In this document: one piece after another, positions 18,076 through 27,136 of the stretch
Numbering within the stretch: the first letter of the stretch is position 1
Layout of the letters: each line of letters begins with the position of its first letter
Origin: JBLUOA01 sp048060095
GTDB taxonomy: Bacteria > Pseudomonadota > Alphaproteobacteria > Rhodobacterales > Rhodobacteraceae
Length of the DNA stretch: 64,000 nt
Reading direction: 5' to 3'
Assembly (NCBI RefSeq): GCF_048060095.1
Contig: NZ_JBLUOA010000001.1
Span: forward strand, 1,798,001-1,862,000
Translations under genes and position numbers: made by a program
The notes under the pieces: model-generated
Database searches by the model: none
Seen by the model: only the letters and a program-made list of their open reading frames with translations
What the model was told of the DNA's origin: nothing

Positions 18076-19053
18076 ATGGCATCCGCAGTTTCGCCCCCCA
18101 CTCTGCTTGTTGCAGATATTGGCGGCACAAATACCCGCATCGCGCTGACCCGAGGCGCGGACTTGCGCACCGACAGCGTCAAGCGGTTCAGAAACGCGGA
18201 TTTCGACTCTCTGGGGTCGGTCTTGCTGCAATATCTCGACCAGCAATCCGAAGACCGCTGCGACGGCGTTTGTGTCGCGGTCGCCGGCCCGGTCCGAGGC
18301 GGCGTCGGAGCATTAACCAACCTGAGCTGGTCGATCGACGCGCCAACATTGTCCAAGGCTGCGGGGACCGACAACGTCGCGATCCTGAATGACCTACAGG
18401 CGCAGGGTTACGCCCTAGGGCGCGTCAATCCGGAAAACCTGACCTCGGTCCTGCCGGGAAAGCCAGCCGCGCCTAACGCATCGCAATTGGTGATCGGCGT
18501 TGGCACCGGTTTCAACGCCGCTGTCGTGCATGAAACGGGCGCGGGGCGTGCTGTGATCCCGTCGGAATGTGGGCATATGTCCCTGCCCGTTCACAGCGAC
18601 GATCAAATCCGCATGAGCCGCCATATTGAAGCGCGTCATCACGGCTTTACCGCGGTCGAAGATGTGCTGTCCGGGCGCGGTCTGGAACGGGTCTGTTCCT
18701 GGATCGCGCTTGAGGATGGGGAAGAGGATGTCCGCAAAGCGGCCGACATCATGGCCGACGCGGCGAAACGGGAAGCGCGGGCGCTGGCGACGGTGCGCCA
18801 TGTCTGCACCCTCCTGGGGACGGTCGCCGGGGATTTGGCGCTGGTGCATCTGCCGTTCGGCGGCATCCATCTGGTCGGCGGCGTCGCAAGGGCGCTGGCC
18901 CCCTACCTTGCCTCCGAAGGGTTCAGTGACGCATTCCACGACAAGGGCCGATTTGCGGAATTCATGGCCGGGTTCCCGGTCGATATAGTCTTTGATGACT
19001 ATGCCGCGCTGACCGGGTGCGCCGCGCATCTTCTTAAAAACCAGACCACTTAG
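18076..19053 (+). CDS. glk: Glucokinase
   Basis: Glucokinase phosphorylates the glucose released by the two glucosidases to glucose 6-phosphate. The 325-residue protein matches the Glk family: phosphate-binding VADIGGTNTRIAL near the N-terminus, AILNDLQAQGY with catalytic Asp, GVGTGFNAAVV, and SECGHMSLP. It is the third gene of the aglR-bgl-glk run. Its stop overlaps the convergent Na/Pi transporter stop by 4 bp, so no terminator separates them. Confidence 0.9.
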   Translation: MASAVSPPTLLVADIGGTNTRIALTRGADLRTDSVKRFRNADFDSLGSVLLQYLDQQSEDRCDGVCVAVAGPVRGGVGALTNLSWSIDAPTLSKAAGTDNVAILNDLQAQGYALGRVNPENLTSVLPGKPAAPNASQLVIGVGTGFNAAVVHETGAGRAVIPSECGHMSLPVHSDDQIRMSRHIEARHHGFTAVEDVLSGRGLERVCSWIALEDGEEDVRKAADIMADAAKREARALATVRHVCTLLGTVAGDLALVHLPFGGIHLVGGVARALAPYLASEGFSDAFHDKGRFAEFMAGFPVDIVFDDYAALTGCAAHLLKNQTT

Positions 19054-20726
19054 TCGGCGGTATCTTCATCACTCATCGTTTCAATCAGACGCGTTTCAAG
19101 CAGTTGCCCGCCCCGATATAGGATCGGATAGGCAACGGCGGCAATCTGGCTGTTGAAGTCCTTGAAGGATCGCAACGCCTCAAGGTGAATGTCGCTCGAT
19201 TCAAAGCTGTCGGCGGTTCCCTCGCTCAGCCGCCGCAAATGCCGTTTTCGACTGGACCGTTCCAGCCGGGTCATCTCGGTCTTTTCCTCAAGCAGCAGGC
19301 GGGCGCTTTCCAGATCGTCTGAAAGCAGGACGTTCGAGGCGAGTGTCAGGTTCGCGCAAATCCGTTCGTGAATCCCCACAAGCTCCTGAAACCCGGCCTG
19401 AGAGAACCGGACCCCGTGGCGCGCTTTTTCTTCCGCCAAGGGAAGCAGTCGCTTCGCGACGATATCCCCGGCGGTCTCAAGTGCGATGGCGTATTCGACC
19501 AGATCGCGGGCACGCTTGTTTTCGGATTTCGTCATCTCATCGCTTGGCAGGTCGGCGACATAGCGGCGGATACCGTCAAGGGCCGTGTTCACGACCTCAT
19601 CCTGCGCAACCAATGCCTTGATCCGCGCCTTGTCACTGTTTGAAAACATCCCCATCGCGGGTTCAAACATCGCCTCGACAACCTGCGCCATGCGCAACAC
19701 TTCGCGCTTGAGGTTGCTCAGCGCGAGGGCCGGCGTGGCCGGCGGTGCGTCGGTCAAAACGCTGCGGTGGATGCGCTGCTCCTCCCCCTCCGCCACCGGT
19801 TCGGCGGGTAAAAAACCCGCCATCGGCGCTTCGAGGTATCGACAGAATGGCAGCGCAAGAAGTAACGCCGCGTTAAACAGGATGTGGATATTGATGAGAG
19901 TTTGCGACGCGGTCGGATCGCCAAAGTACGGAAGGACCGATGTGCGATTTATGGCCAATAAGGCGATGATCGCACCGCTTCCGCGCAGCAGCAGATTGGC
20001 AAACGGAACCCTTCGCGCGACGGGCGACATACCCCGGCTAAGCCAAATCGGGATCAGCGCGCTGCCCATGTTGGCCCCCAACACCAGCGACACCCCCGCC
20101 GTCACCGGAATGGCCCCAATCGCGACAAGCGTGACGCACATCAGGATCACCGCAACGCTTGAGTGCATCAGAAACGCCAGCGCCGCCCCGACAAGGAACG
20201 CGGTAATGAAATCTCGTTCAAGATACCCGGCAATCGCGGGCAAAAACGCGCTATCGCGGATTGGGTCCATCGTTTCGCGCAGGAACCGCAGGGAGATGAG
20301 GATAAACGCGATGCCAAGGACGATCCGCCCTGCCTGCTTCAGAGCGCGGCGGTCGGACTTAATGAACAACCCAGCTCCGACGGCAAGCAACAGCGGCACC
20401 AACCAATCAAGCCGGAAGGACAGCACCTGAATCAGCAAAGCAGACCCCAGATCGGCACCAAGCACCACCGACAGCCCCGCGCCAAACGCCAGCACCCCCG
20501 TTGACACGAACCCTGTCACAAGCAACGCAACCGCCGCCGACGATTGCAATACAATCGCCATGACAACGCCCGTCACGGCAGAGCTTACCGGATTGCTGGC
20601 CGTCGTGACCGTCCGCTTGAATGACGCGCCGAAAGCCCGCTCAATCCCTGTCCGAACCATGCGAACGGCGTAAAGCAACAGCATCGTCGCCCCAGCAAGC
20701 TGAACAAGGAAGGATACGACAACCAT
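19050..20726 (-). CDS. Na/Pi cotransporter family protein with PhoU-like tail
   Basis: The 558-residue protein has eight or more hydrophobic helices in two Na/Pi-cotransporter repeats, with the paired QSSA motifs of the family (VLQSSAAVALLVTG near 60-75 and LMHSSVAVILM near 185-195). A helical PhoU-like cytoplasmic tail follows (about 340-540). Bacterial members such as E. coli YjbB, of similar size, can export phosphate. The gene follows the AEP-degradation genes on the same strand but after a 179-bp gap, so it may have its own promoter. Direction of transport cannot be read from sequence. Its 3' end overlaps convergent glk by 4 bp. Confidence 0.88.
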   Translation of the reverse strand: MVVVSFLVQLAGATMLLLYAVRMVRTGIERAFGASFKRTVTTASNPVSSAVTGVVMAIVLQSSAAVALLVTGFVSTGVLAFGAGLSVVLGADLGSALLIQVLSFRLDWLVPLLLAVGAGLFIKSDRRALKQAGRIVLGIAFILISLRFLRETMDPIRDSAFLPAIAGYLERDFITAFLVGAALAFLMHSSVAVILMCVTLVAIGAIPVTAGVSLVLGANMGSALIPIWLSRGMSPVARRVPFANLLLRGSGAIIALLAINRTSVLPYFGDPTASQTLINIHILFNAALLLALPFCRYLEAPMAGFLPAEPVAEGEEQRIHRSVLTDAPPATPALALSNLKREVLRMAQVVEAMFEPAMGMFSNSDKARIKALVAQDEVVNTALDGIRRYVADLPSDEMTKSENKRARDLVEYAIALETAGDIVAKRLLPLAEEKARHGVRFSQAGFQELVGIHERICANLTLASNVLLSDDLESARLLLEEKTEMTRLERSSRKRHLRRLSEGTADSFESSDIHLEALRSFKDFNSQIAAVAYPILYRGGQLLETRLIETMSDEDTAD

Positions 20727-20905
20727 CTGTCAGCGGGTCCAGTGGGGTTGACTATCGGTTGTTTTCAACCTGTTCTGCATCACCAATTTCAGAGCTTTCA
20801 CCTTATCGCGTTTCATTTTCTCATTGATATTAGCTACATAAGGGTAAATCTTCACCCAAACGCTTACCTTACCCCGAAATTCTTGCGGTTCGTTGCCAAA
20901 ACAGT

Positions 20906-21745
20906 TCAAGACGCCACTCCGATCAGAACGATCCCACAGGCAACGATGGTCGCCGCCAACAGCCGATTGCGCTTTGGTCCCTCTCCAAACCACATCACTC
21001 CGATCATGGCTGCGAAAATGACAGAGGTTTCGCGCAACGCCGACACGATCCCCAGCGGCGCGAGGGTTTTGGCATAGAGCACGAGGCCGTAGGCCGCCCC
21101 GGAAACGACACCACCGAAGAACCCGAGCCAGATCGTGCGGGTCGGCATCGCCCTAAGGCGATCCCAACGGGTTGAAAAGATGAAGATTGCGACGATAAGC
21201 TCTGCGGTGAACAGCCAGCCGATATAGCCGATGGCTGACCCGGACAGGCGGACGCCGACACCGTCGACAATCGAATAGGACGCGACGATAATCGCGGTCC
21301 CGAATGCTGCGGCCAACCCCATAACGTGAACGCCACTGTTAAACACGCCCCGCGTCAGCACCATGATCCCGCCAGACACGCAAAGGATGCCCGCCCACGC
21401 GAGGCCCGGCAGCCGCTCTCCCACCCAGACCTGCGCGCCAAGCGCGATAAGCACCGGCGCAAGGCCGCGCGCGATCGGGTAGACAATGGAAAGGTCGCCC
21501 GTCCGATAGGCGACATTCAACAGCACGTAGTATCCCCAGTGAATGATTGTTGAGGCAATGATGTAGGGCGCAGACGCGAAATCCGGCGCAGGTGCCAGCG
21601 CGATCAGCGCGATCCCTGGCACCACATGACCAAGCGCGATCAAGCCCAGAACCAAGGTCTTGTCACCCGCCCCTTTCACCACCGCATTCCAAAACGCATG
21701 AAGGAACGCCGCAAACAACACGATAGACGCGGTCAGCGCTGTCAT
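20906..21745 (-). CDS. EamA/DMT-family transporter
   Basis: The 279-residue protein has about ten predicted membrane helices in two EamA repeats (first repeat about 1-140, second about 150-279), the drug/metabolite transporter fold. Its ATG overlaps the PbfA stop in an ATGA arrangement, so it is translationally coupled to the AEP-degradation genes. The substrate is unknown; context suggests a phosphonate intermediate, an amino compound or a by-product such as alanine or acetate. Identification of the family is firm, the role is inference. Confidence 0.85.
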   Translation of the reverse strand: MTALTASIVLFAAFLHAFWNAVVKGAGDKTLVLGLIALGHVVPGIALIALAPAPDFASAPYIIASTIIHWGYYVLLNVAYRTGDLSIVYPIARGLAPVLIALGAQVWVGERLPGLAWAGILCVSGGIMVLTRGVFNSGVHVMGLAAAFGTAIIVASYSIVDGVGVRLSGSAIGYIGWLFTAELIVAIFIFSTRWDRLRAMPTRTIWLGFFGGVVSGAAYGLVLYAKTLAPLGIVSALRETSVIFAAMIGVMWFGEGPKRNRLLAATIVACGIVLIGVAS

Positions 21746-23097
21746 CCCGTCTCTGCCCAGATTGCGGTTTCGACAATCGACAGGGCATGGGCGAGGTCAT
21801 CGCGTTCAATCGTCAGCGGCGGTGACAGGGTCAGAACGCAACCCTGACTGATCTTGAAACTCAACCCCGCGGAAAGGCAAGCGTAGTAAATCCGTTCCGC
21901 CATTTCGTTGCCCGGAGTCTTGTCTTCGCGACTTTGCACGATCTCGACTCCGAACATCAGCCCGCGGCCCCGGATATCCCCGACAATCGCGCAATCGCCA
22001 AGGGCGTTCTGCAGGCGCTCCATCGCATAAGCGCCAAGATCCGCCGCGCGATCAACCAGACCCTCATCCTCGATAATCTCAATCGTTGTCAGGGCGGCGC
22101 GGGCGGTTACAGGGTTTTTCTCGTGCGTGTAGTGGCCGATGGCAAAGTCGCCGTAGACGTCCAGATCACGCCGCGCGATGCAGGCGGCGATAGGCAATAT
22201 GCCACCGCCAAGCGCTTTGCCGAGTGTTACGATATCGGGCACGACCTCATCATGCTCAAACGCGAACATCCGGCCAGTTTTACCAAGCCCCGTCGGAATC
22301 TCGTCCATGATCAGCAGGGCACCGTGGCGGTTGCACGCCTCTCGCACCGCTTTCCAGAAGCCGGGGGGCGGAACGTATGGCACCGCCCGCATCGGTTCGG
22401 CAATTACGGCGGCGACGTCGCCTTCCCGCTCCAAAACGTAATCGACCATCTGTGCGCAGGCCAAACCGCAGACATCTGGCCCCGCGTGATTGTAGGGGCA
22501 TCGATAGCAAGCGAACGGCGCGACGTGTTCGGTGCCGGGCATCAACGGCCCTGCTATGTGAGAACGAAAGGTTGCCTCGCCCCCAACGCTGGCCGCGCCG
22601 AAACCGGCACCGTGGAACGCATCCCAAAAACTGACCGTCTTGAACCGCCCGGTCGCGGCCCGTGCGATTTTTAGTGCGACTTCGTTCGCGTCGGACCCAC
22701 CCGTCGCAAACAAAACCTTGCCAAGATCACCCGGAGAGATCGCCGCCAGCTTCTCCGCAAGCTCCACCGCTGGTTCGTTCGTAAAGCGGCGCGGGGCGAA
22801 TGGCAGATCGTCAAGCTGCGCCTTGATCGCTTCGATCAGCCGAGGATGGCCATAGCCGATGTGGTGCACGGAATTTCCATGGAAATCCATGTAGCGTCGC
22901 CCGTCCAGATCTTCGATCCAAATGCCGTCGGCCTTGGCAATCGTGCTCACGCATGGACTCGACAGGCTTTGATGAAGAAAGGCATCGGCGTCGCGGGCCA
23001 ATAGCGGCCCTGACATCTCACCGCTGCTTTCGGCCCGCCACCGCTTCCGCTCGTCCGATGTGTTGGATTCGCCCTCCGTATGGGTTAGGCCAGCCAT
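21742..23097 (-). CDS. pbfA: (R)-1-hydroxy-2-aminoethylphosphonate ammonia-lyase
   Basis: This PLP-dependent protein (451 residues) belongs to the class III aminotransferase fold, but the context is that of PbfA, which eliminates ammonia from (R)-1-hydroxy-2-aminoethylphosphonate to give phosphonoacetaldehyde and so feeds PhnY. PLP residues are visible: Lys at about 294 (TLGKALGGG) and Asp at about 265 (MDEIPTG). A CYRCPYNHAGPDVCGLAC segment (about 197-214) is typical of the phospholyase-like branch rather than ordinary transaminases. The start lies one base after the phnY stop. A plain omega-aminotransferase is the alternative; I favour PbfA because phnW already supplies the AEP transaminase. 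Confidence 0.85.
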   Translation of the reverse strand: MAGLTHTEGESNTSDERKRWRAESSGEMSGPLLARDADAFLHQSLSSPCVSTIAKADGIWIEDLDGRRYMDFHGNSVHHIGYGHPRLIEAIKAQLDDLPFAPRRFTNEPAVELAEKLAAISPGDLGKVLFATGGSDANEVALKIARAATGRFKTVSFWDAFHGAGFGAASVGGEATFRSHIAGPLMPGTEHVAPFACYRCPYNHAGPDVCGLACAQMVDYVLEREGDVAAVIAEPMRAVPYVPPPGFWKAVREACNRHGALLIMDEIPTGLGKTGRMFAFEHDEVVPDIVTLGKALGGGILPIAACIARRDLDVYGDFAIGHYTHEKNPVTARAALTTIEIIEDEGLVDRAADLGAYAMERLQNALGDCAIVGDIRGRGLMFGVEIVQSREDKTPGNEMAERIYYACLSAGLSFKISQGCVLTLSPPLTIERDDLAHALSIVETAIWAETG

Positions 23098-23098
23098 T

Positions 23099-24565
23099 CT
23101 ATCTTGGCCAGGGCAGCGAATACGTCTTAACGTTGGTGAAAAACTTCATCGCCTCAAGCACACCTTCTTTGACCGCGTTGCCGCTATCCTTGATCCCGCC
23201 GAAGGGCGACATTTCGATGCGGTAGCCGGGTTGTTCCCAGATATTTACCGTCCCGACATCAAGCCCTTCGATAAAGGCCGTGGCGCGGCGCAGATCGTTG
23301 GTGCAAACACCGGACGACAGACCGAAATCGGTGCTGTTGGAAATCTCCATAACCGCTACGTCATCATCGGGAACCCGAACGATTGGGACGATGGGGCCGA
23401 AAGTTTCCTCCATGACAAGTTCGCTGTCATGTGGCACGTGATCGACAACGATTGGGGGCAGCAACGCGCCCTGACGTCCGGGATGATAGAGGATTTTCGC
23501 GCCTTGCTTTTCGGCATCCAGAACGCGGTTTTCAAATAGCTCTGCGGCTTGCGAATGGATCACGCAGCCAAGCTGCGTTTCCGGGTCCATCGGATCGCCA
23601 AACTTGATCGCCTTGGCTTTCTCCAGCACCAGCGGCACAAATTTATCGGCGACGCTTTCCTGCACCAGAATGCGTTTCACAGCCGTGCAGCGCTGGCCGG
23701 AATTCCCCGTGGCCCCTGCAACCGCAATCGTCGCGGCCTTTTCAAGATCGGCATCGTCGAGGTCATTGAGAATAATCAGCGGATCATTACCCCCAAGCTC
23801 CAAAGCTGTGCGCTTATACCCGGCCTTGTTGGCGATCAGCTTGCCGACGGTGACGCCGCCGGTGAACGTGATGATATCGATGTTGGGGTTGGTTATCATC
23901 TCTTCCCCGATGTCCTCGGGTCGTCCGGTGACGATCTGGAACATTTCTGGCGGCAGCCCCGCCTCGTAGAGAATATCCGCGAGGGAAATCGCCGTGAGCG
24001 GTGTTAATTCCGTCGGTTTGCACACCACGCAGTTATTCGTGGCAATCGCGGGCGCGATCTTGTGGCTGACCATGTTCAGCGGGTGATTGAAGGGTGTGAT
24101 CGCTGAAATCGCGCGCACGGGTTCGCGCTTGGTGAAAATCTTGCGATCCTTGCCCTGCGGGGTCAGGTCACAGGAAAATATCTGACCGTCATCCAAAATC
24201 GCCATTTGCCCGGCAAGCGTGAATACATCGTAAGACCGCCCCGTTTCGTAAAGCGCATGTTGCTGGCAAATACCAAGTTCCAGCGTCAGCCAATGGGCGA
24301 GTTCTTCGCGTTTTTCGCGGATCAGTTCACCTGCTCGAAACAGGATTTGCTGGCGCTCGTAACGCGTCAGTTTCGGCTTGTAGGCCGCCGCGATTTCGAA
24401 CGCGCGGGCGGCGTGTTCGGCAGTTCCCGCGGGAACGGTGCCGATCATCTCATCCGTGTAGGGATACAGAACCTCAACCACATCGTCGGTGAAGACCTTT
24501 TCGCCTCCGATACGCATTCCGTCGTCGCGAACTTCGATCTTTTTCGTCATGTCATTGTCTTTCAT
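23099..24565 (-). CDS. phnY: Phosphonoacetaldehyde dehydrogenase
   Basis: PhnY oxidises phosphonoacetaldehyde to phosphonoacetate with NAD. The roughly 488-residue protein is an aldehyde dehydrogenase with the NAD-binding segment ITPFNHPLNMVSHKIAPA, the general-base Glu in ALELGGNDP, the catalytic Cys in GNSGQRCTAVKR, and EETFGPIVPI. It lies between phnA and pbfA. Three starts are possible: TTG at 24571, overlapping the phnA stop; ATG at 24565, used here; and ATG at 24550. None has a strong ribosome-binding site, consistent with translational coupling. With PhnW and PhnA it forms the PhnWYA route from AEP to acetate and phosphate. Confidence 0.93.
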   Translation of the reverse strand: MKDNDMTKKIEVRDDGMRIGGEKVFTDDVVEVLYPYTDEMIGTVPAGTAEHAARAFEIAAAYKPKLTRYERQQILFRAGELIREKREELAHWLTLELGICQQHALYETGRSYDVFTLAGQMAILDDGQIFSCDLTPQGKDRKIFTKREPVRAISAITPFNHPLNMVSHKIAPAIATNNCVVCKPTELTPLTAISLADILYEAGLPPEMFQIVTGRPEDIGEEMITNPNIDIITFTGGVTVGKLIANKAGYKRTALELGGNDPLIILNDLDDADLEKAATIAVAGATGNSGQRCTAVKRILVQESVADKFVPLVLEKAKAIKFGDPMDPETQLGCVIHSQAAELFENRVLDAEKQGAKILYHPGRQGALLPPIVVDHVPHDSELVMEETFGPIVPIVRVPDDDVAVMEISNSTDFGLSSGVCTNDLRRATAFIEGLDVGTVNIWEQPGYRIEMSPFGGIKDSGNAVKEGVLEAMKFFTNVKTYSLPWPR

Positions 24566-24567
24566 GG

Positions 24568-25812
24568 TCAAAGCGCCGCCGCTGTTGTCGCGTAAAAGAA
24601 GGCGTCGAAGTTGCGCAAGGTTGGGGCCGATGGCAGGTCAATCACCCGGTTTACGATGAACGGCACTTCCTGCTCCGTCAATCCGCCGTGACTGCGCAAG
24701 GGTTCCTTCAGCGCTGCGAGGTCGTGCCGATGGGCCGAGGTGCCGATGGTCATATTCTCGGTCGAGATCATGACAACATCGCCAATCCGGTCGCCGGGAA
24801 GTTCGAAGCGTTTCATCGCCTCGGCTTTGTCGACAACGGCCATCATCCCATCCGTCGCCTTCAGCATTGCAATGATGTCGGCATGATCCGCGCCATCCGG
24901 CAGATAGGCAGTCGCGAAAGACCCAAGCGCGCCGTGATGCACAACATAAGGGTCCGTGATCGGCAAGATCACCCGCGCCGCATCTTTGCCGAGCCATTCG
25001 TCCATCAGATCTTGTACATAAACAACGGCGGGAGAGCCGTCGGCGAGGTGCTTCGGTTTCATACCGTGGTCGGCGGTCACGACGATCGCGGCGCCCATCC
25101 CGTCAAGTTCGGCAAGATACTTGTCAAACATCGCGTAGAACGATTTGGCCTCGTCGTCATCGGGCGCGTATTTGTGCTGCACGTAATCCGTCGTGGTCAG
25201 ATACATCACGTCCGGTTTCCAGTCACGCAGCAGCCTGACGCCAGCCGCAAAGACGAATTCCGATAGGTCGGCGGAATAAACCTCCGGCTGCGGCATCCCG
25301 AGCCACGCGCTGGCCTTGTCCTGCCCGTGCTCGGCGGTAGTGGTCGTATCCGACTTCTCCGCTGAAAAACACTTCGCCCGGTCGTCGTCAAAAGACAGCC
25401 CCGCGCCGAGAAGCGCACGCAACTTGTCCTTGGCCGTCACGATGGCGACCTTCGCACCCGCGTCGTAAAACTGCTTGAAAACGGTCGGCGCCCGCAAGAA
25501 GCGCACGTCGTTCATCATCACCTCTTCGCCCGTATCCGGGTCAAACAGGAAGTTGCCGCAAATCCCGTGCACGGACGGCGGACGCCCGGTGGCGATGGAC
25601 AGGTTGTTCGGATTGGTGAAGGACGGAATGACCGAGTGCGCCAGCCGATCCGTTCCGGTTTCACGCATCCGTTTCAGCGTCGGCATCAGCCCATCGGCAA
25701 TCGCCGCATCAAGGTAAGCCGGTTCACAGCCATCTAGGCAAATCGCAATCGCAGGCACCTTCGGCGTTGGATATACGCGTTCGTTGGCCTCAACCGGGGT
25801 TTGAATAGTCAT
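24568..25812 (-). CDS. phnA: Phosphonoacetate hydrolase
   Basis: PhnA cleaves the C-P bond of phosphonoacetate to acetate and inorganic phosphate. The 414-residue protein is of the alkaline-phosphatase/nucleotide-pyrophosphatase superfamily. Metal ligand Asp at about 27 (AICLDGCEP), nucleophilic Thr at about 66 (PSFTNPNNLSIATG), the TTDYVQHKYAPDD segment and VTADHGMKPKH supply the two-zinc site. The ATG follows AAGGAAG at good spacing. It lies 17 bp downstream of phnW and is followed directly by phnY. It should not be confused with the unrelated small PhnA zinc-ribbon protein of E. coli. Confidence 0.94.
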   Translation of the reverse strand: MTIQTPVEANERVYPTPKVPAIAICLDGCEPAYLDAAIADGLMPTLKRMRETGTDRLAHSVIPSFTNPNNLSIATGRPPSVHGICGNFLFDPDTGEEVMMNDVRFLRAPTVFKQFYDAGAKVAIVTAKDKLRALLGAGLSFDDDRAKCFSAEKSDTTTTAEHGQDKASAWLGMPQPEVYSADLSEFVFAAGVRLLRDWKPDVMYLTTTDYVQHKYAPDDDEAKSFYAMFDKYLAELDGMGAAIVVTADHGMKPKHLADGSPAVVYVQDLMDEWLGKDAARVILPITDPYVVHHGALGSFATAYLPDGADHADIIAMLKATDGMMAVVDKAEAMKRFELPGDRIGDVVMISTENMTIGTSAHRHDLAALKEPLRSHGGLTEQEVPFIVNRVIDLPSAPTLRNFDAFFYATTAAAL

Positions 25813-25829
25813 TCAGTCTTCCTTCTTCT

Positions 25830-27017
25830 TCACGCCGCGAGGCGTTCACGTTCTTTCAATGCCGCCGCTGGCGGAGCTGCGTTTTCCACGCCCATATCGG
25901 ACAGGCATACCTTTGCCGCTGTGACGACGTCCGCCATAACATGAGGGTCCATCTGCCCGATGCAACCGATCCGAAAGCTGTCCGCAACGGTCAGCTTGCC
26001 GGGGTAGATGATGAACCCCTTGGCTTTCATCAACTCGTAAAACCGATCAAACGAAAACGCCGGATCGGCCGGGCAGAAGAATGTCACGATGATCGGCGAC
26101 AGCCAGCGGTCATCAAGCAAGGTTTCAAACCCAAGGGACCGCATCCCCGCTACGACCTTGTCCCGGTTCGCGGTGTAACGCGCACCCCGTCCGGCAACGC
26201 CGCCTTCGGCTTCATGCGCACGCAGCGCCTCCATAAACGCAGCAACCACATGGGTTGGGGGCGTGAACCGCCACTGACCCGTCTTGTTCATATGCGACCA
26301 CTGCGCGTGGAGATCGAGGCTGAGGGAGTTTGAGTTGCCTTTCGCGGCCTCAAGCTCCTCCACCCGCGCAATGACAAAGCCAAACCCCGGCACGCCTTCG
26401 ATGCACTTGTTTGCCGAAGACACCATCGCCTCATACCGGATTTCGGATGGGTCGAGCGGGATGGCCCCAAAAGCCGACATGCTATCGACCAGCAGTTTGC
26501 GGCCGGCGGCGTAGGTCGCCTCTGATATCTCCGCCAGCGGATTGAGGATGCCAGAACTGGTTTCACAGTGTATCGCGACGACATACGTGATCGCCGGATC
26601 GGCACTTAGCGCTTGTGCAACCTCTGCCCCTCGCGGCGGCAGGAAATCACCCTTGTCGATCACCACATGGTCACGGCCCAGATACTCCAACGTTTGCGCC
26701 GCCCGTTTGCCGTATGCCCCGTTGGCAAGCAAAAGCGCCTTTCCGTCCTTCGGAATGAACGACCCCAGCATCGCCTCAACCGCGAAGGTGCCGGAGCCTT
26801 GCATCGGCACGCAGTCAAACCCGGCGGATGCATCGCCAATCATTGCAAGAAGGCGCGCGCGCATTTCCGCTGTCATCGCGCGGAAATCGTCATCCCAGCT
26901 GCCCCAATCGCGCAGCATCGCTTCTTTCACGGGAAAAGACGTGGTCAACGGACCAGGGGTCAGAAGGTAAGGTTCCCCCAATCGAGGCGCTTCGATTTTC
27001 TGCGGATCTGCCCCCAT
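25830..27017 (-). CDS. phnW: 2-aminoethylphosphonate--pyruvate transaminase
   Basis: PhnW transfers the amino group of 2-aminoethylphosphonate to pyruvate, giving phosphonoacetaldehyde and alanine. It is a class V PLP aminotransferase of about 395 residues with LLTPGPLTTS at the N-terminus, QGSGTFAVEAMLGS, VDSMSAFGA and the PLP Lys at about 204 (SSANKCIEGVPGFG). I start it at the ATG at 27015-27017, which has a perfect AGGAGG six bases upstream; the in-frame TTG two codons earlier is adjacent to that site and cannot be the start. It is the first gene of the AEP-degradation operon and diverges from the LysR regulator. Confidence 0.94.
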   Translation of the reverse strand: MGADPQKIEAPRLGEPYLLTPGPLTTSFPVKEAMLRDWGSWDDDFRAMTAEMRARLLAMIGDASAGFDCVPMQGSGTFAVEAMLGSFIPKDGKALLLANGAYGKRAAQTLEYLGRDHVVIDKGDFLPPRGAEVAQALSADPAITYVVAIHCETSSGILNPLAEISEATYAAGRKLLVDSMSAFGAIPLDPSEIRYEAMVSSANKCIEGVPGFGFVIARVEELEAAKGNSNSLSLDLHAQWSHMNKTGQWRFTPPTHVVAAFMEALRAHEAEGGVAGRGARYTANRDKVVAGMRSLGFETLLDDRWLSPIIVTFFCPADPAFSFDRFYELMKAKGFIIYPGKLTVADSFRIGCIGQMDPHVMADVVTAAKVCLSDMGVENAAPPAAALKERERLAA

Positions 27018-27136
27018 CTTCAACCTCCTGTCGCGCGGTGCTTATTCGACTTTTGACGAAAGCCCATACATATGTAAAATTGCTAATTGGTATCGAAATA
27101 TAAGCAAAAATGATAACAACGAAATGACGGTTTCAG
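27018..27136. promoter_or_regulatory. Divergent promoter region phnW / LysR regulator
   Basis: This 119-bp AT-rich gap separates the divergent phnW and LysR genes and should hold both promoters and the LysR binding sites. A perfect 10-bp palindrome (TACATATGTA, 27067-27076) and an adjacent AATT-N3-AATT element (27078-27088) are candidate sites. No unambiguous T-N11-A box could be picked by eye. Confidence 0.4.

Noticed and set aside
21742..23097. Calling this gene a generic class III transaminase
   Set aside because: phnW already provides the transaminase; the position in the AEP operon and the CYRC-type segment fit PbfA better.
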